A stretch of 64,000 nt of DNA from Streptomyces sp. NBC_01551 (GTDB lineage Bacteria; Actinomycetota; Actinomycetes; Streptomycetales; Streptomycetaceae). Positions 1 through 8,084 of the stretch are shown here, piece by piece. Location of the stretch: assembly GCF_026339935.1 (NCBI RefSeq), contig NZ_JAPEPX010000001.1, forward strand, positions 5,111,501 to 5,175,500, given 5' to 3'. The position numbers and the translations under genes are program-made. The notes under the pieces were generated by a model. That model did no database searches. It worked only from the letters and a program-made list of their open reading frames with translations, and was not told where the DNA came from. Positions within the stretch are counted from its first letter, which is position 1. Each line of letters begins with the position of its first letter.

Positions 1-832
1 CGTCCAGCGGACGCCCGGCGAGGGCTTCGGCGGAGTCGGGGGCGAGGCCCAGCAGCCGGGCGGCCTCGTCGTTGACCAGGCGGATCCGGCCGCCGCGGTC
101 GAGGGCGATCACGCCTTCGCGGATGGAGTGCAGCATGGCCTCGCGCTCCGCGAGCAGCCCCGCGATGTCGGAGAAGGCCAGGTCGCGGGTCTGGCGCTGG
201 ATCCGGCGGGAGAGCAGGTAGGCGGCGAGCGCTCCCGCCGCCAGGGCGCCGCCCGCGTAGGCGAGCAGGCCGGGGATGGCGCCGATCAGCCGGTCGCGGA
301 CGCTGTCGTAGGCGATCCCGACCGAGACGGCGCCGACGATCTCCCCGTCCGCCGCGACCAGCGGGACCTTGCCGCGGGCGGAGCGGCCGAGGGTGCCGTC
401 GTCGATCTCCATGATCTCGCGGCCGGCCAGGGCGTCGCTGGGGTCGGTGGAGACGGGCAGTCCGATCCGGCCGGAGCTGGGGTGGGAGTGGCGGATCCCG
501 TCCAGGTCCATGACGACCACGTACTCGGCGCCGGTGGCCCGGCGGATCCGCTCGGCCGAGGCCTGTACGGGGCTGTCCGCCGACGGCCTCCCGGCCGGAG
601 GTCGCGAGGCCAGCAGGTCCGCGGCGAGCGACGGGTCGGCGGCCGCGCTCTGCGCGATGGCCAGGGCGCGCCGCATCGCCTGGTCGTCGAGCTGCGCGCT
701 CAGCGGGGCCAGGAAGAGTCCCGTGGCCAGCACGACGACCCCGGCCGCGATGGCCAGCTGGGTCAGCAGGATCTGGGAGACGGCCCGTCTGGGCAGCCCG
801 AGGCGCCGAGCGCTGAAGAGGGGGAAGCGCAT
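1..832 (-). CDS. CitA/DcuS-type sensor histidine kinase, N-terminal part (gene cut by window edge)
   Basis: The minus-strand frame is open from an ATG at 832 to the window edge, giving 277 residues. Residues about 18-42 form a first membrane helix and 184-207 a second. The roughly 140 residues between them match an extracytoplasmic sCache/PAS-like sensor of the citrate/C4-dicarboxylate kinase family, with the typical run GRIGLPVSTDPSDALAG (121-137). A cytoplasmic PAS domain begins near 228 (LHSIREGVIALDRGGRI). The histidine-kinase core lies outside the window. By family, it would phosphorylate a partner response regulator in response to an external organic acid. The ligand is not determinable. 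The downstream neighbour on the same strand lies off the left edge. Confidence 0.85.
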   Translation of the reverse strand, partial: MRFPLFSARRLGLPRRAVSQILLTQLAIAAGVVVLATGLFLAPLSAQLDDQAMRRALAIAQSAAADPSLAADLLASRPPAGRPSADSPVQASAERIRRATGAEYVVVMDLDGIRHSHPSSGRIGLPVSTDPSDALAGREIMEIDDGTLGRSARGKVPLVAADGEIVGAVSVGIAYDSVRDRLIGAIPGLLAYAGGALAAGALAAYLLSRRIQRQTRDLAFSDIAGLLAEREAMLHSIREGVIALDRGGRIRLVNDEAARLLGLAPDSAEALAGRPLD

Positions 833-885
833 GACAAGAACCGTAGGTCGGCTTCGGCGCCGGCGGTATGCCCGGGGCCTGCGGA

Positions 886-1314
886 TCAGACGGCGGAGGG
901 TGTGATTCCGCTCCCGCCGCGGGCTGCCGCCGAGGGGCGCTCGCGCAGCAGCAGGGCGGCGGTGAGTGCCACGGCGGCAGCGGTCGCGCCGTGGATGCCG
1001 TACGCCGTGGCGGCGGGTCCGCCCGCGCTCAGGACGATGACCATGTCACCCAGCGGTACGAAGGCGAGTGCCGCCATGGTCCAGCCCAGTGCCCGGCGGT
1101 GCCCGGTGACCAGCAGGACCAGGACGATCAGGCCGCTCACGATGTCCCGGACCCCCTTGACGGCGAGGAAGGCCGTCCCGTCCTGCCGGGGCCAGGTCGG
1201 GACGCCGAACTGGGAGGCGGAGGCCTGCGGGGCGATCAGGTAGCTGAAGCCGATGTAGAGGATGAAGGCGACGCCGAGGGCGGCCAGGGCGGTGGCGAGG
1301 TGCTTGACGGTCAT
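886..1314 (-). CDS. DUF4267 small membrane protein
   Basis: This gene encodes a protein of about 142 residues, starting MTVKHLATALAALGVAF. I chose the ATG at 1314 because AGGAGA sits five bases upstream; an in-frame ATG lies 30 bases earlier at 1344. Four hydrophobic segments account for most of the chain. The arrangement, with GVPTWP, a charged AVKGVRDI turn and a short C-terminal tail, fits the DUF4267 family. The function of that family is unknown. It lies downstream of the hemerythrin-like gene on the same strand with a gap of about 70 bases and may be co-transcribed with it. Confidence 0.7.
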   Translation of the reverse strand: MTVKHLATALAALGVAFILYIGFSYLIAPQASASQFGVPTWPRQDGTAFLAVKGVRDIVSGLIVLVLLVTGHRRALGWTMAALAFVPLGDMVIVLSAGGPAATAYGIHGATAAAVALTAALLLRERPSAAARGGSGITPSAV

Positions 1315-1386
1315 GGCGGTCTCCTGAAGTGGTTCCGGGGGCATGGGGGGGGGTGCGGGGGCGGGGCGGGTTCGTGCGGGGCGCGG

Positions 1387-2070
1387 TCAGCGGCCGGTGC
1401 GGCGGATGGCGCGCACCTTGAGGGCGTAGGCCGGGCGGCCGACGGCATGCCAGATCAGGCGGGCCGGGAGCGGCAGGCCCGAGAGCATGGACCTGCGCTC
1501 GGCCCGGTCCGCCTCCTCCAGGGCCATGCCGAGGAAGAACAGCAGCTTGGCCTTGGACGCGCTCGCCGCGAAGTGCTCGCCCATCGCGGCCCACTCGTGG
1601 GTGGTCAGATGCCGGCCGACAAGCGGAAGAAGAGACTCTTCCTCCTCGTCGAGGTGCTCGACCAGGACGGCACGGTGCTCGGCCAGTACGGCGGCGAGAC
1701 GGTCGCGCTCCGCCTCGGCGGCGGTGGCCTCCCAGGCGGGCAGGGCGGCATCGGCCGCCGCGAGGGTGGCGGCCACCCGCTCGTGCTGCTCTTCCATGCG
1801 CAGGACCACGTCGGCTTCGAGATCGACGCGGGCCAGCAGCGCCGGCCAGAGGTGCTCGTCTTCTCCCGTGTGGTGGTTGTGGAGGCCGAGGCGGTAGGTG
1901 CGGAAGTGCTCCGCCAGGACCCTGGCCCGTGCGGTGTCCCCGGGTGCCGTGGCGGTGACCAGATCGATCAGCAGGCGTGCCTCGCGACGGATGCCGCGGT
2001 GGATGACGACCATCTGGTGGGTGTCCGGCCGGGTGTCGGTCTGCGTCTGACGCGTTGTCGTCGTCTTCAT
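1387..2070 (-). CDS. Hemerythrin HHE-domain protein
   Basis: The 227-residue product has a four-helix hemerythrin-like domain. The metal-ligand histidines and acids are visible in order: MVVIHRGIRRE, HNHHTGEDEHLWP, EEQHERVAA and AEHRAVLVEHLDEEEES. Family members bind a non-heme di-iron centre and handle oxygen or nitric oxide, or sense oxidants. No enzyme domain is fused, so the exact role is open. The last 50 residues carry basic stretches and no clear membrane segment. The gene is divergent from the BTAD regulator at 2191, with about 120 bases between the starts; that regulator could act on it, but this is only positional. Confidence 0.8.
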   Translation of the reverse strand: MKTTTTRQTQTDTRPDTHQMVVIHRGIRREARLLIDLVTATAPGDTARARVLAEHFRTYRLGLHNHHTGEDEHLWPALLARVDLEADVVLRMEEQHERVAATLAAADAALPAWEATAAEAERDRLAAVLAEHRAVLVEHLDEEEESLLPLVGRHLTTHEWAAMGEHFAASASKAKLLFFLGMALEEADRAERRSMLSGLPLPARLIWHAVGRPAYALKVRAIRRTGR

Positions 2071-2190
2071 GGGAAGAGACTCGCCCCGGGCTCATGGAAG
2101 GTTCTTGGAACTCACTTGGAAGGCCGCGGGGATGCCATGTGAGCCAATTCCGGCCGGAGTTGATCGATCGCGTCTACGTTGTACAGCGTC

Positions 2191-5100
2191 ATGGTGCACA
2201 TACGCGTACTCGGCTCCTTCGCGGCCGAACGGAACGGCGAGCCGCTGCCGCTGGGCGGCCACCGGCAGCGCTCCGTCCTGGCCCTGCTGGTGTCGGCGCG
2301 CGGCCGGGTCGTCTCGGCCGACCGGATGATCGAGGAGCTGTGGCAGGGCGCCGCGCCCGCCCGGGCGGTGGCCTCGCTCCAGGCTTATGTGTCCAACCTG
2401 CGCCGGCTCCTCGAACCGGGCCGGGCCCCGCGGGCGGCGGCGCGGCTGCTGGTGAGTTCCCCGCCCGGGTACGCGCTGCGGCTGCCCGAGGACGCGGTCG
2501 ACGCGTGGCGCTTCGAGCGGCTCCTCGGGGACGCCCGCGGGCTGCTCGACCGCGAACCGGACCGTGCCCGCGGGCTGCTCCGGGAAGCGCTGGCGCTCTG
2601 GCGGGGCCCGGCTTACGCCGAGACGGCCGACGAGCCGTGGAGCCACGCCGAGATCACCCGGCTGGACGAGCTGCGGCTGGCCGCGAGGGAGCTGTACCTG
2701 GCCGCCGGGCTGCGGACCGCGGACATCGCCGAGGTCGTCTCGGAAGCCGCGCTCCTGACCCGTGACGAGCCCCTGCGCGAGGAGGGCTGGCGGCTGCACG
2801 CGCTCGCGCTGTGGGCCTCGGGACGGCAGGCCGACGCCCTGTCGGCGCTCCGCCGGGCGCGGGCGGTGCTGGCCGAGGAGGTGGGGCTGGACCCCGGGGC
2901 CGCCCTGGTCGGGCTGGAGCGGGCGATCCTGGCGCAGGACGACCGCGTGCTGCGCCGGGCGACGGCGGGACCGGGGGTTCCGGAACCGCCCGTGCCCGTA
3001 CCCGTACCCGTGACTGCCGCAGCCGTGCCTGCGCCGCAGCAGCCGCAGGTTGGGCCGGTGGCCGGAGAGCCAGGCGCCGACGATGCCCTGTTCGTCGGCC
3101 GGGAGGCCGAGCTCGCCCTGCTGGAAGGCGCCGCGGACCGGGTGCGCACGGCCGGGCCGGGGATCGCCCTGGTCAGCGGTGAGGCGGGGCTCGGCAAGTC
3201 GGCCCTGCTGCACCGGTTCTGCGACCGGCTCCGCACCGCGGGCTGGCTCGTCGCCGTCGGACGCAACGCCGACGCCGAGGGCGCCCCGCCCGCGTGGGCC
3301 TGGGCCGAAGCGCTGCGCGCCGTAGCCGCCACCGCGCCGCCGGGTCCCGCGGCTGATGCCGTGGCTCCGCTGCTCTGCGACGGCCCGCCCCGGGCCGCCG
3401 CTGGCGCGGGCGAGGACACCGCCGCGGGGCGGTTCCGGATGCACCGCGCGGTCGGGCAGTGGCTCGCGGCGGCGGCGCGGCAGCAGCCCGTCTGCGTCGT
3501 GCTGGACGACCTGCACTGGGCGGACGGCGAGACGCTCGCCCTGCTGGGTGCGACGGCGGAGCTGCCACCGAGTGCGCCCCTGCTCCTGGTCGGCGCGTTC
3601 CGGCCCGACGAGGTGCCGCCCCGGCTCGCCGACGCCCTGGCCGTGCTGGCCCGCCACTCGCCGACGCGGGTGGCGCTGGGCGGACTGCCCGAGGTGGCCG
3701 TCGCCGAGGTGGTACGGGCGCTGGCCGGCCCGGAGCCGGACGCCGGGACGGTGGCCGCGCTCGCCGAACGGACCGGCGGCAACCCGTTCTACGTTCGCGA
3801 GAGCGCCCGCCTGCTGAGAAGCGAGGGGGCGCTCGTCGCCCTGTCCGAGGTGCCCGAGGGGGTGCGGGACGTGCTGCGGCGCCGTCTCGGCCGGCTTCCG
3901 GAGGCGGTGGTCTCCGTACTGCGGCTGGCGGCCGTCGCGGGCCGGGAGCCCGGTGTCGAGGTGCTGGTCGACGCGGCGGACGCGGGGGAGGACGCCGTAC
4001 TCGACGCGCTGGAGGCGGGGCTCCTCGCCGGGCTGCTGGTCGAACCCGCGCCGGGGCGGGTGCGGTTCGCGCACGCGCTGGTGCGGGACACGCTGCTCGC
4101 CGACCTGAGCCGGCTGCGCGCCGCGCGGATGCACGGGCGGATCGGCGGGAGCCTGGAGCGGCTCGGCCCGGACGACGTCTCGGGGCTGGCCCACCACTTC
4201 GTGCGGGCGGCCTCCTCGGCGACGGCGGCGAAGGCCGTGGAGTACTGCGTACGGGCCGCCGCCCTCGCCGACCGGCGCTTCGCCCACGACACCGCGGCCG
4301 CACTGCTCGCTGAGGCGGTGGCCTGTTTCGAGCGCGTCCCCGCCGGGGCGGGGGCCGTGGGCGACCGGGAGGCCGAACACGTCGAGCTGCTGGGCCGTCT
4401 GGTACGGGCCCGGGTGCGGGCGGGGGCGGTCATGGCGGCCCGCGAGGCGCGGGGCGCGGCGATCGACCGGGCGGTCGCCGCGGGGCGGGAGTCCCTGCTG
4501 ATCAGGGCGTTCACCGCATGGACGGAGCCCAGCCCGTGGCAGACGCGGCCGTACGGAACGGTCGACCAGCCGGTGGTGGCGCTGCTCGAACGTCTGCTGG
4601 AGCGGCCGGGTCCGGAGCCCTCCGTACGGTGCCGGCTGCTCGGGGCGTACGCGGCCGAGCTCTCGGACGCCCGGATTCCGAAGGTGCTGGCCGCCGCGCG
4701 GGAGGCGCTCGCCCTCGCCGAGGACCTCGGGGATCCTCCGCTGCGGGCGGCGGCGCTCGTGACGCTGATCCGGGAGCTGGACCCCGATCTGGAGTGGCGG
4801 GAGCGGGACGCGCTGGGACGGCGGCTGGAACGGCTGGCCGCTGCCCACGAGCTGCCGGCCCACCGCTGGTCCGGGCTGTTCACGCGGGCCACGGCGCGGG
4901 CGGCCGCGGGGGACGTTCCGGGCACGCACCGCTTCCTGGGGGAGGCCGCGGAGGTCGCCCGGAGCTACCGGATGCCCGAGGCGTCGGCGGTCTCCGACTG
5001 CGTGGCGGCGACGCTGGCCCATGTCGAGGGGCGGATGGCGCAGGCCGAGCTGCTGTACGCGCGGGCGGCCGCCGAGATGGCCAGGCAGGGCTCGCCGCAT

Positions 5101-5556
5101 GCCCAGGGGTACTTGGCGGTCGCGGTCGCGACCCTGCGGGCGAGCGAGGGGCGCCTCGCGCAGACGCTGCCCGGGGCGCGCCGGGCGTACACGGAGTACG
5201 GTCCGGACGTGGGCGATCTGCTCGCCGTCGCGCTGGCCGCGGCGGGGGAGCACGACGAGGCCCGCTCCGTCCTGGAGCGCTGCGGGCCGCTGCGGCCGGA
5301 CTACCTGTTCAGGGTGTTCGGGACGTTCCGGGCGATGACCCTGGTGGCACTCGGCGAACAGCGCGGCGCGGCGGAGCTGTACGCGGACCTGCTGCCCTAC
5401 CGCGACGCCCCTCCGCCCGCCGCGGGGCTCAGCCTGGCGACCCGGCCGGTCGCCGCCACGCTCGCCGAACTGGCCGCGCTGCTGGGCCGGAGTAGCGATG
5501 CCGCGGCCCACGCGGCGGTCGCGGCACGGATCCGCGCCCAGTGGCGCGGCCGGTAG
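2191..5556 (+). CDS. BTAD/SARP-type ATPase transcriptional regulator
   Basis: This is a large regulator of about 1121 residues. Residues 1-95 form an OmpR-like winged helix (HIRVLGSFAAERNGEPLPLG) and about 95-250 the bacterial transcriptional activation domain. An AAA/STAND-type ATPase follows with Walker A GEAGLGKS at 330-337 and Walker B VVLDDLHW around 439. The C-terminal half is helical and alanine-leucine-rich, like the TPR region of MalT/AfsR proteins. No C-terminal LuxR helix-turn-helix is seen. I used the ATG at 2191; an in-frame TTG lies at 2179 and neither has a convincing ribosome-binding site. Such proteins usually activate secondary-metabolism or developmental genes, but no biosynthetic cluster adjoins it. 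A 1139-codon opposite-strand frame here is only a GC3 shadow. Confidence 0.85.
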   Translation: MVHIRVLGSFAAERNGEPLPLGGHRQRSVLALLVSARGRVVSADRMIEELWQGAAPARAVASLQAYVSNLRRLLEPGRAPRAAARLLVSSPPGYALRLPEDAVDAWRFERLLGDARGLLDREPDRARGLLREALALWRGPAYAETADEPWSHAEITRLDELRLAARELYLAAGLRTADIAEVVSEAALLTRDEPLREEGWRLHALALWASGRQADALSALRRARAVLAEEVGLDPGAALVGLERAILAQDDRVLRRATAGPGVPEPPVPVPVPVTAAAVPAPQQPQVGPVAGEPGADDALFVGREAELALLEGAADRVRTAGPGIALVSGEAGLGKSALLHRFCDRLRTAGWLVAVGRNADAEGAPPAWAWAEALRAVAATAPPGPAADAVAPLLCDGPPRAAAGAGEDTAAGRFRMHRAVGQWLAAAARQQPVCVVLDDLHWADGETLALLGATAELPPSAPLLLVGAFRPDEVPPRLADALAVLARHSPTRVALGGLPEVAVAEVVRALAGPEPDAGTVAALAERTGGNPFYVRESARLLRSEGALVALSEVPEGVRDVLRRRLGRLPEAVVSVLRLAAVAGREPGVEVLVDAADAGEDAVLDALEAGLLAGLLVEPAPGRVRFAHALVRDTLLADLSRLRAARMHGRIGGSLERLGPDDVSGLAHHFVRAASSATAAKAVEYCVRAAALADRRFAHDTAAALLAEAVACFERVPAGAGAVGDREAEHVELLGRLVRARVRAGAVMAAREARGAAIDRAVAAGRESLLIRAFTAWTEPSPWQTRPYGTVDQPVVALLERLLERPGPEPSVRCRLLGAYAAELSDARIPKVLAAAREALALAEDLGDPPLRAAALVTLIRELDPDLEWRERDALGRRLERLAAAHELPAHRWSGLFTRATARAAAGDVPGTHRFLGEAAEVARSYRMPEASAVSDCVAATLAHVEGRMAQAELLYARAAAEMARQGSPHAQGYLAVAVATLRASEGRLAQTLPGARRAYTEYGPDVGDLLAVALAAAGEHDEARSVLERCGPLRPDYLFRVFGTFRAMTLVALGEQRGAAELYADLLPYRDAPPPAAGLSLATRPVAATLAELAALLGRSSDAAAHAAVAARIRAQWRGR

Positions 5557-5592
5557 CGGCCGGCTGCCGCCGGGCCGACGGAGGCGCGGCCG

Positions 5593-6822
5593 TCACGGCA
5601 GGGGCTGGGGTGGGCGGGGGCCCTGGTACTGGCCGGTGGGGCGCATGCGGAGCGGGCGTTCCTGGTACTCCTCCAGGGCGTGCGCGATCCAGCCCGCCGT
5701 GCGGGACACCGCGAAGACCGTCTCGCCGGCCTCCGCCGGCATCCCGCAGGACACCGTCAGCACCGCCAGTGCCAGGTCCACGTTGGCGTGCAGCCCGGGC
5801 CGCCGGGCGGCGGTCGTGGCGACCACCTCACGGGCCGCCGCCAGGGCCGGCGCCGCCTGGGGCAGGGTCTCCAGCCGCGCGAACAGGGCCCGGGCCCTCG
5901 GGTCCTCGCCCGCGTACAGCCGGTGGCCGAGCCCCGGAACCCGGCGCCCCGCCCGCAGGTGGTCGGCGACCACGGGAGCGGCGCCGCCCCGCTCCAGGGC
6001 TTCGGCCAGCATCCGGTGCGCCAGCCGCCCGGCCGCTCCGTGCAGCGGGCCTTCGAGCGCGCCGAGCCCGGCCGAGACCGCCGCGTACGGATGGGCGCGC
6101 GCCGAGGCGGCCACCCGTACGGCCAGGGTCGAGGCGGCCAGGTCGTGGTCGATGAGCAGGGCGAGTGCCAGGTCCAGCGCGGCCAGCGCGTCCGGGTCCG
6201 GCTCGCGCGCCGTCAGGCGGGTCCACAGCTGCCGGGACAGCCGGCCGTCCCCGCGCCAGCCGGACGGGCCCACCTCGGGCAGCGCGCCGACCAGGGTCGG
6301 GATCAGGCAGCGCGCGGAGCCCAGGACGGCTTCCGCGGACAGGTCGAACCTCAGGGGGTCCGCCACGGCCGCGGCGGCGGTGGCCACGCGCAGCCGGTCG
6401 AGGGGGCCGCTGTGCTCGGGGAGCGCCGCCACGGCCCGGCGTGCCGCCGCGAGGGGTTCCGGAGGAGCGGTGAACCGGGCTCCGCGCACCAGGGTGCCCG
6501 TCCAGAGCCACTCGGCGACTTCCTCGTACGGGTGGCGCGAGGCCAGCTCGACGGCGTCCACGCCCCGGAAGTAGTACCGGTCGGGCTCGATGAGGGTGAG
6601 GGAGGTCCGTACCGCGAGCTCTCCGGCGGAACCGGCGGGGGCAGCGGCCTCGCGCCGGTTGCGCCGGGCCAGTGACTCCACCTCGGCGGCGTCGAAGCTG
6701 CTGCCCCGGCCGACGGCGTCGCGGCGGCTCGTGAGCTGGCCGCGGCTGACGTACGCGTACACGGTCGCCGGCTTCACGCCGAGCAGTTCGGCTGCCTGCC
6801 GGGTGCTGAGCCTGTCGTTCAT
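5593..6822 (-). CDS. Citrate synthase-like protein with N-terminal DNA-binding domain
   Basis: The 409-residue product begins with an excisionase/MerR-like helix-turn-helix (MNDRLSTRQAAELLGVKPA), an arginine-rich wing and a SFDAAEVESLARR helix. It then continues into a citrate synthase fold of about 340 residues. Citrate synthase signatures include GPLHGAAGRLAH and VPGLGHRLY. The canonical enzyme does not have the DNA-binding module, so this may be a metabolite-responsive regulator, a moonlighting enzyme, or both. It is divergent from a second citrate synthase at 6878. The intervening AT-rich palindromes at 6842-6875 are the obvious candidate operator. ATG 6822 was preferred over ATG 6831. 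Confidence 0.85.
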   Translation of the reverse strand: MNDRLSTRQAAELLGVKPATVYAYVSRGQLTSRRDAVGRGSSFDAAEVESLARRNRREAAAPAGSAGELAVRTSLTLIEPDRYYFRGVDAVELASRHPYEEVAEWLWTGTLVRGARFTAPPEPLAAARRAVAALPEHSGPLDRLRVATAAAAVADPLRFDLSAEAVLGSARCLIPTLVGALPEVGPSGWRGDGRLSRQLWTRLTAREPDPDALAALDLALALLIDHDLAASTLAVRVAASARAHPYAAVSAGLGALEGPLHGAAGRLAHRMLAEALERGGAAPVVADHLRAGRRVPGLGHRLYAGEDPRARALFARLETLPQAAPALAAAREVVATTAARRPGLHANVDLALAVLTVSCGMPAEAGETVFAVSRTAGWIAHALEEYQERPLRMRPTGQYQGPRPPQPLP

Positions 6823-6841
6823 GACGTACACCCTACATATG

Positions 6842-6875
6842 TTGATTCAATCAATATTGACAAGTATTGAGTCAA
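6842..6875. promoter_or_regulatory. Candidate operator of TTGA/TCAA inverted repeats between divergent citrate synthases
   Basis: This short AT-rich island in a GC-rich genome contains three overlapping symmetric motifs. They are TTGA-T-TCAA at 6842-6850, the perfect palindrome TCAATATTGA at 6851-6860, and TTGA-G-TCAA at 6867-6875. The outer arms at 6842-6851 and 6866-6875 also pair with one mismatch. It lies between the two starts, only a few bases before the ATG at 6878. A second small inverted repeat, ATGGAT/ATCCAT, spans 6878-6894. Position and symmetry suggest an autoregulatory site for the HTH citrate synthase; this is inference. Confidence 0.6.
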
Positions 6876-6877
6876 GC

Positions 6878-8059
6878 ATGGATGGTCGATCCATGAATAC
6901 CAGCGCCCTGCACACCAGCGTCGAAGTACCCCGCGGCCTCGCGGGAGTCGTGGTCACCGAGACTGAACTCGGTGACGTCCGTGGCCGGGAGGGCTTCTAC
7001 CACTACCGCCAGTACTCGGCCGTCGAGCTCGCCGGGAGCCGCAGCTTCGAAGACGTCTGGCACCTGATGTTCCGCGGCGCCCTGCCCGCCGACGCCGCCG
7101 AGCTCGCCGCGTTCGCCGCGGAGATCGCCCCGCTGCGCCGGCTCCCCGCCGAGGTACGGGACGCCCTGCCCGCCCTCGCCCGGGCCACCGCCCTGTCCGG
7201 GCCGCTCGCCGGGCTGCGCACCGCGCTCTCCCTGCTCGGCGCCTCGGCAGGGTTCCGCCCCGTCTACGACCTCGACCCCGGGCGCCGGGCCGCCGACGCA
7301 CTCGCCGCCTGCGCCGCCGTACCGACCCTGCTCACCGCCCTCCACCGGCTCGGACAGGGCCTGGAGCCGGTGGAGCCGCGCGAGGATCTCCCGTACGCCG
7401 CCAACTACCTGTACATGCTGACGGGGCAGGAGCCCGACCCGGTCAAGGCCCGCGCCGTCGAGCGGTACCTGATCTCCACCATCGACCACGGGTTCAACGC
7501 CTCGACCTTCACCGCCCGCGTCATCGCCTCCACCGGCGCCGATGTCGCGGCCTGCCTGACCGGGGCGATAGGCGCGCTCTCCGGCCCGCTGCACGGCGGC
7601 GCCCCCAGCCGGGCCCTGGACACGCTCGACGCCATCGGCACGGCGGACCGCATCGACGGGTGGATCCGCGAACGGGTCCTCGCCGGGGACCGGATCATGG
7701 GCTTCGGACACCCCGTCTACCGCACCGAGGACCCGCGTTCGCGCATGCTGCGCGACACGGCCCAGGAGTTCGGGGGCCCGCTCGTGGACTTCGCGGTCGA
7801 GGTCGAGCGGCACGTCGAGCGGATCCTCGCCGAGCTCAAGCCGGGCCGCGAACTGCACACCAACGTGGAGTTCTACGCGGGCGTGGTCATGGAGCTGTGC
7901 GGGCTGCCGCGCGAGATGTTCACCCCGACCTTCTGCGCGGCGCGCGTGGTCGGCTGGAGCGCGAACATCCTGGAGCAGGCCGCCGACTCGAAGATCATCC
8001 GACCGGCCGCCCGGTACACCGGCCCGACCCCGCCGCAGCCGGTACCCGTGCTCGGCTGA
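6878..8059 (+). CDS. Citrate synthase / 2-methylcitrate synthase-like enzyme
   Basis: The product is a citrate synthase-family protein of about 393 residues (ATG 6878) or 388 residues (ATG 6893, MNTSALHTS). It carries the catalytic motifs: a histidine in GPLHGGAPSRAL, a second in MGFGHPVYRTEDPRS, and the C-terminal aspartate region ELHTNVEFYAGVVM. Family members condense acetyl-CoA or propionyl-CoA with oxaloacetate. Substrate choice cannot be read from sequence. It has no DNA-binding extension, unlike its divergent neighbour. A COG0523 GTPase gene starts 25 bases after its stop, so they may share a transcript. No clear ribosome-binding site precedes either start, which fits leaderless translation. 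Confidence 0.88.
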   Translation: MDGRSMNTSALHTSVEVPRGLAGVVVTETELGDVRGREGFYHYRQYSAVELAGSRSFEDVWHLMFRGALPADAAELAAFAAEIAPLRRLPAEVRDALPALARATALSGPLAGLRTALSLLGASAGFRPVYDLDPGRRAADALAACAAVPTLLTALHRLGQGLEPVEPREDLPYAANYLYMLTGQEPDPVKARAVERYLISTIDHGFNASTFTARVIASTGADVAACLTGAIGALSGPLHGGAPSRALDTLDAIGTADRIDGWIRERVLAGDRIMGFGHPVYRTEDPRSRMLRDTAQEFGGPLVDFAVEVERHVERILAELKPGRELHTNVEFYAGVVMELCGLPREMFTPTFCAARVVGWSANILEQAADSKIIRPAARYTGPTPPQPVPVLG

Positions 8060-8084
8060 CACCGGGCTGGCTACGATCGACCGG

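Noticed and set aside
2092..5511. 1139-codon open frame on the minus strand opposite the BTAD regulator
   Set aside because: It is a GC3 shadow: low-complexity Arg/Pro/Gly translation, no ribosome-binding site, and fully covered by a gene with clear domains.
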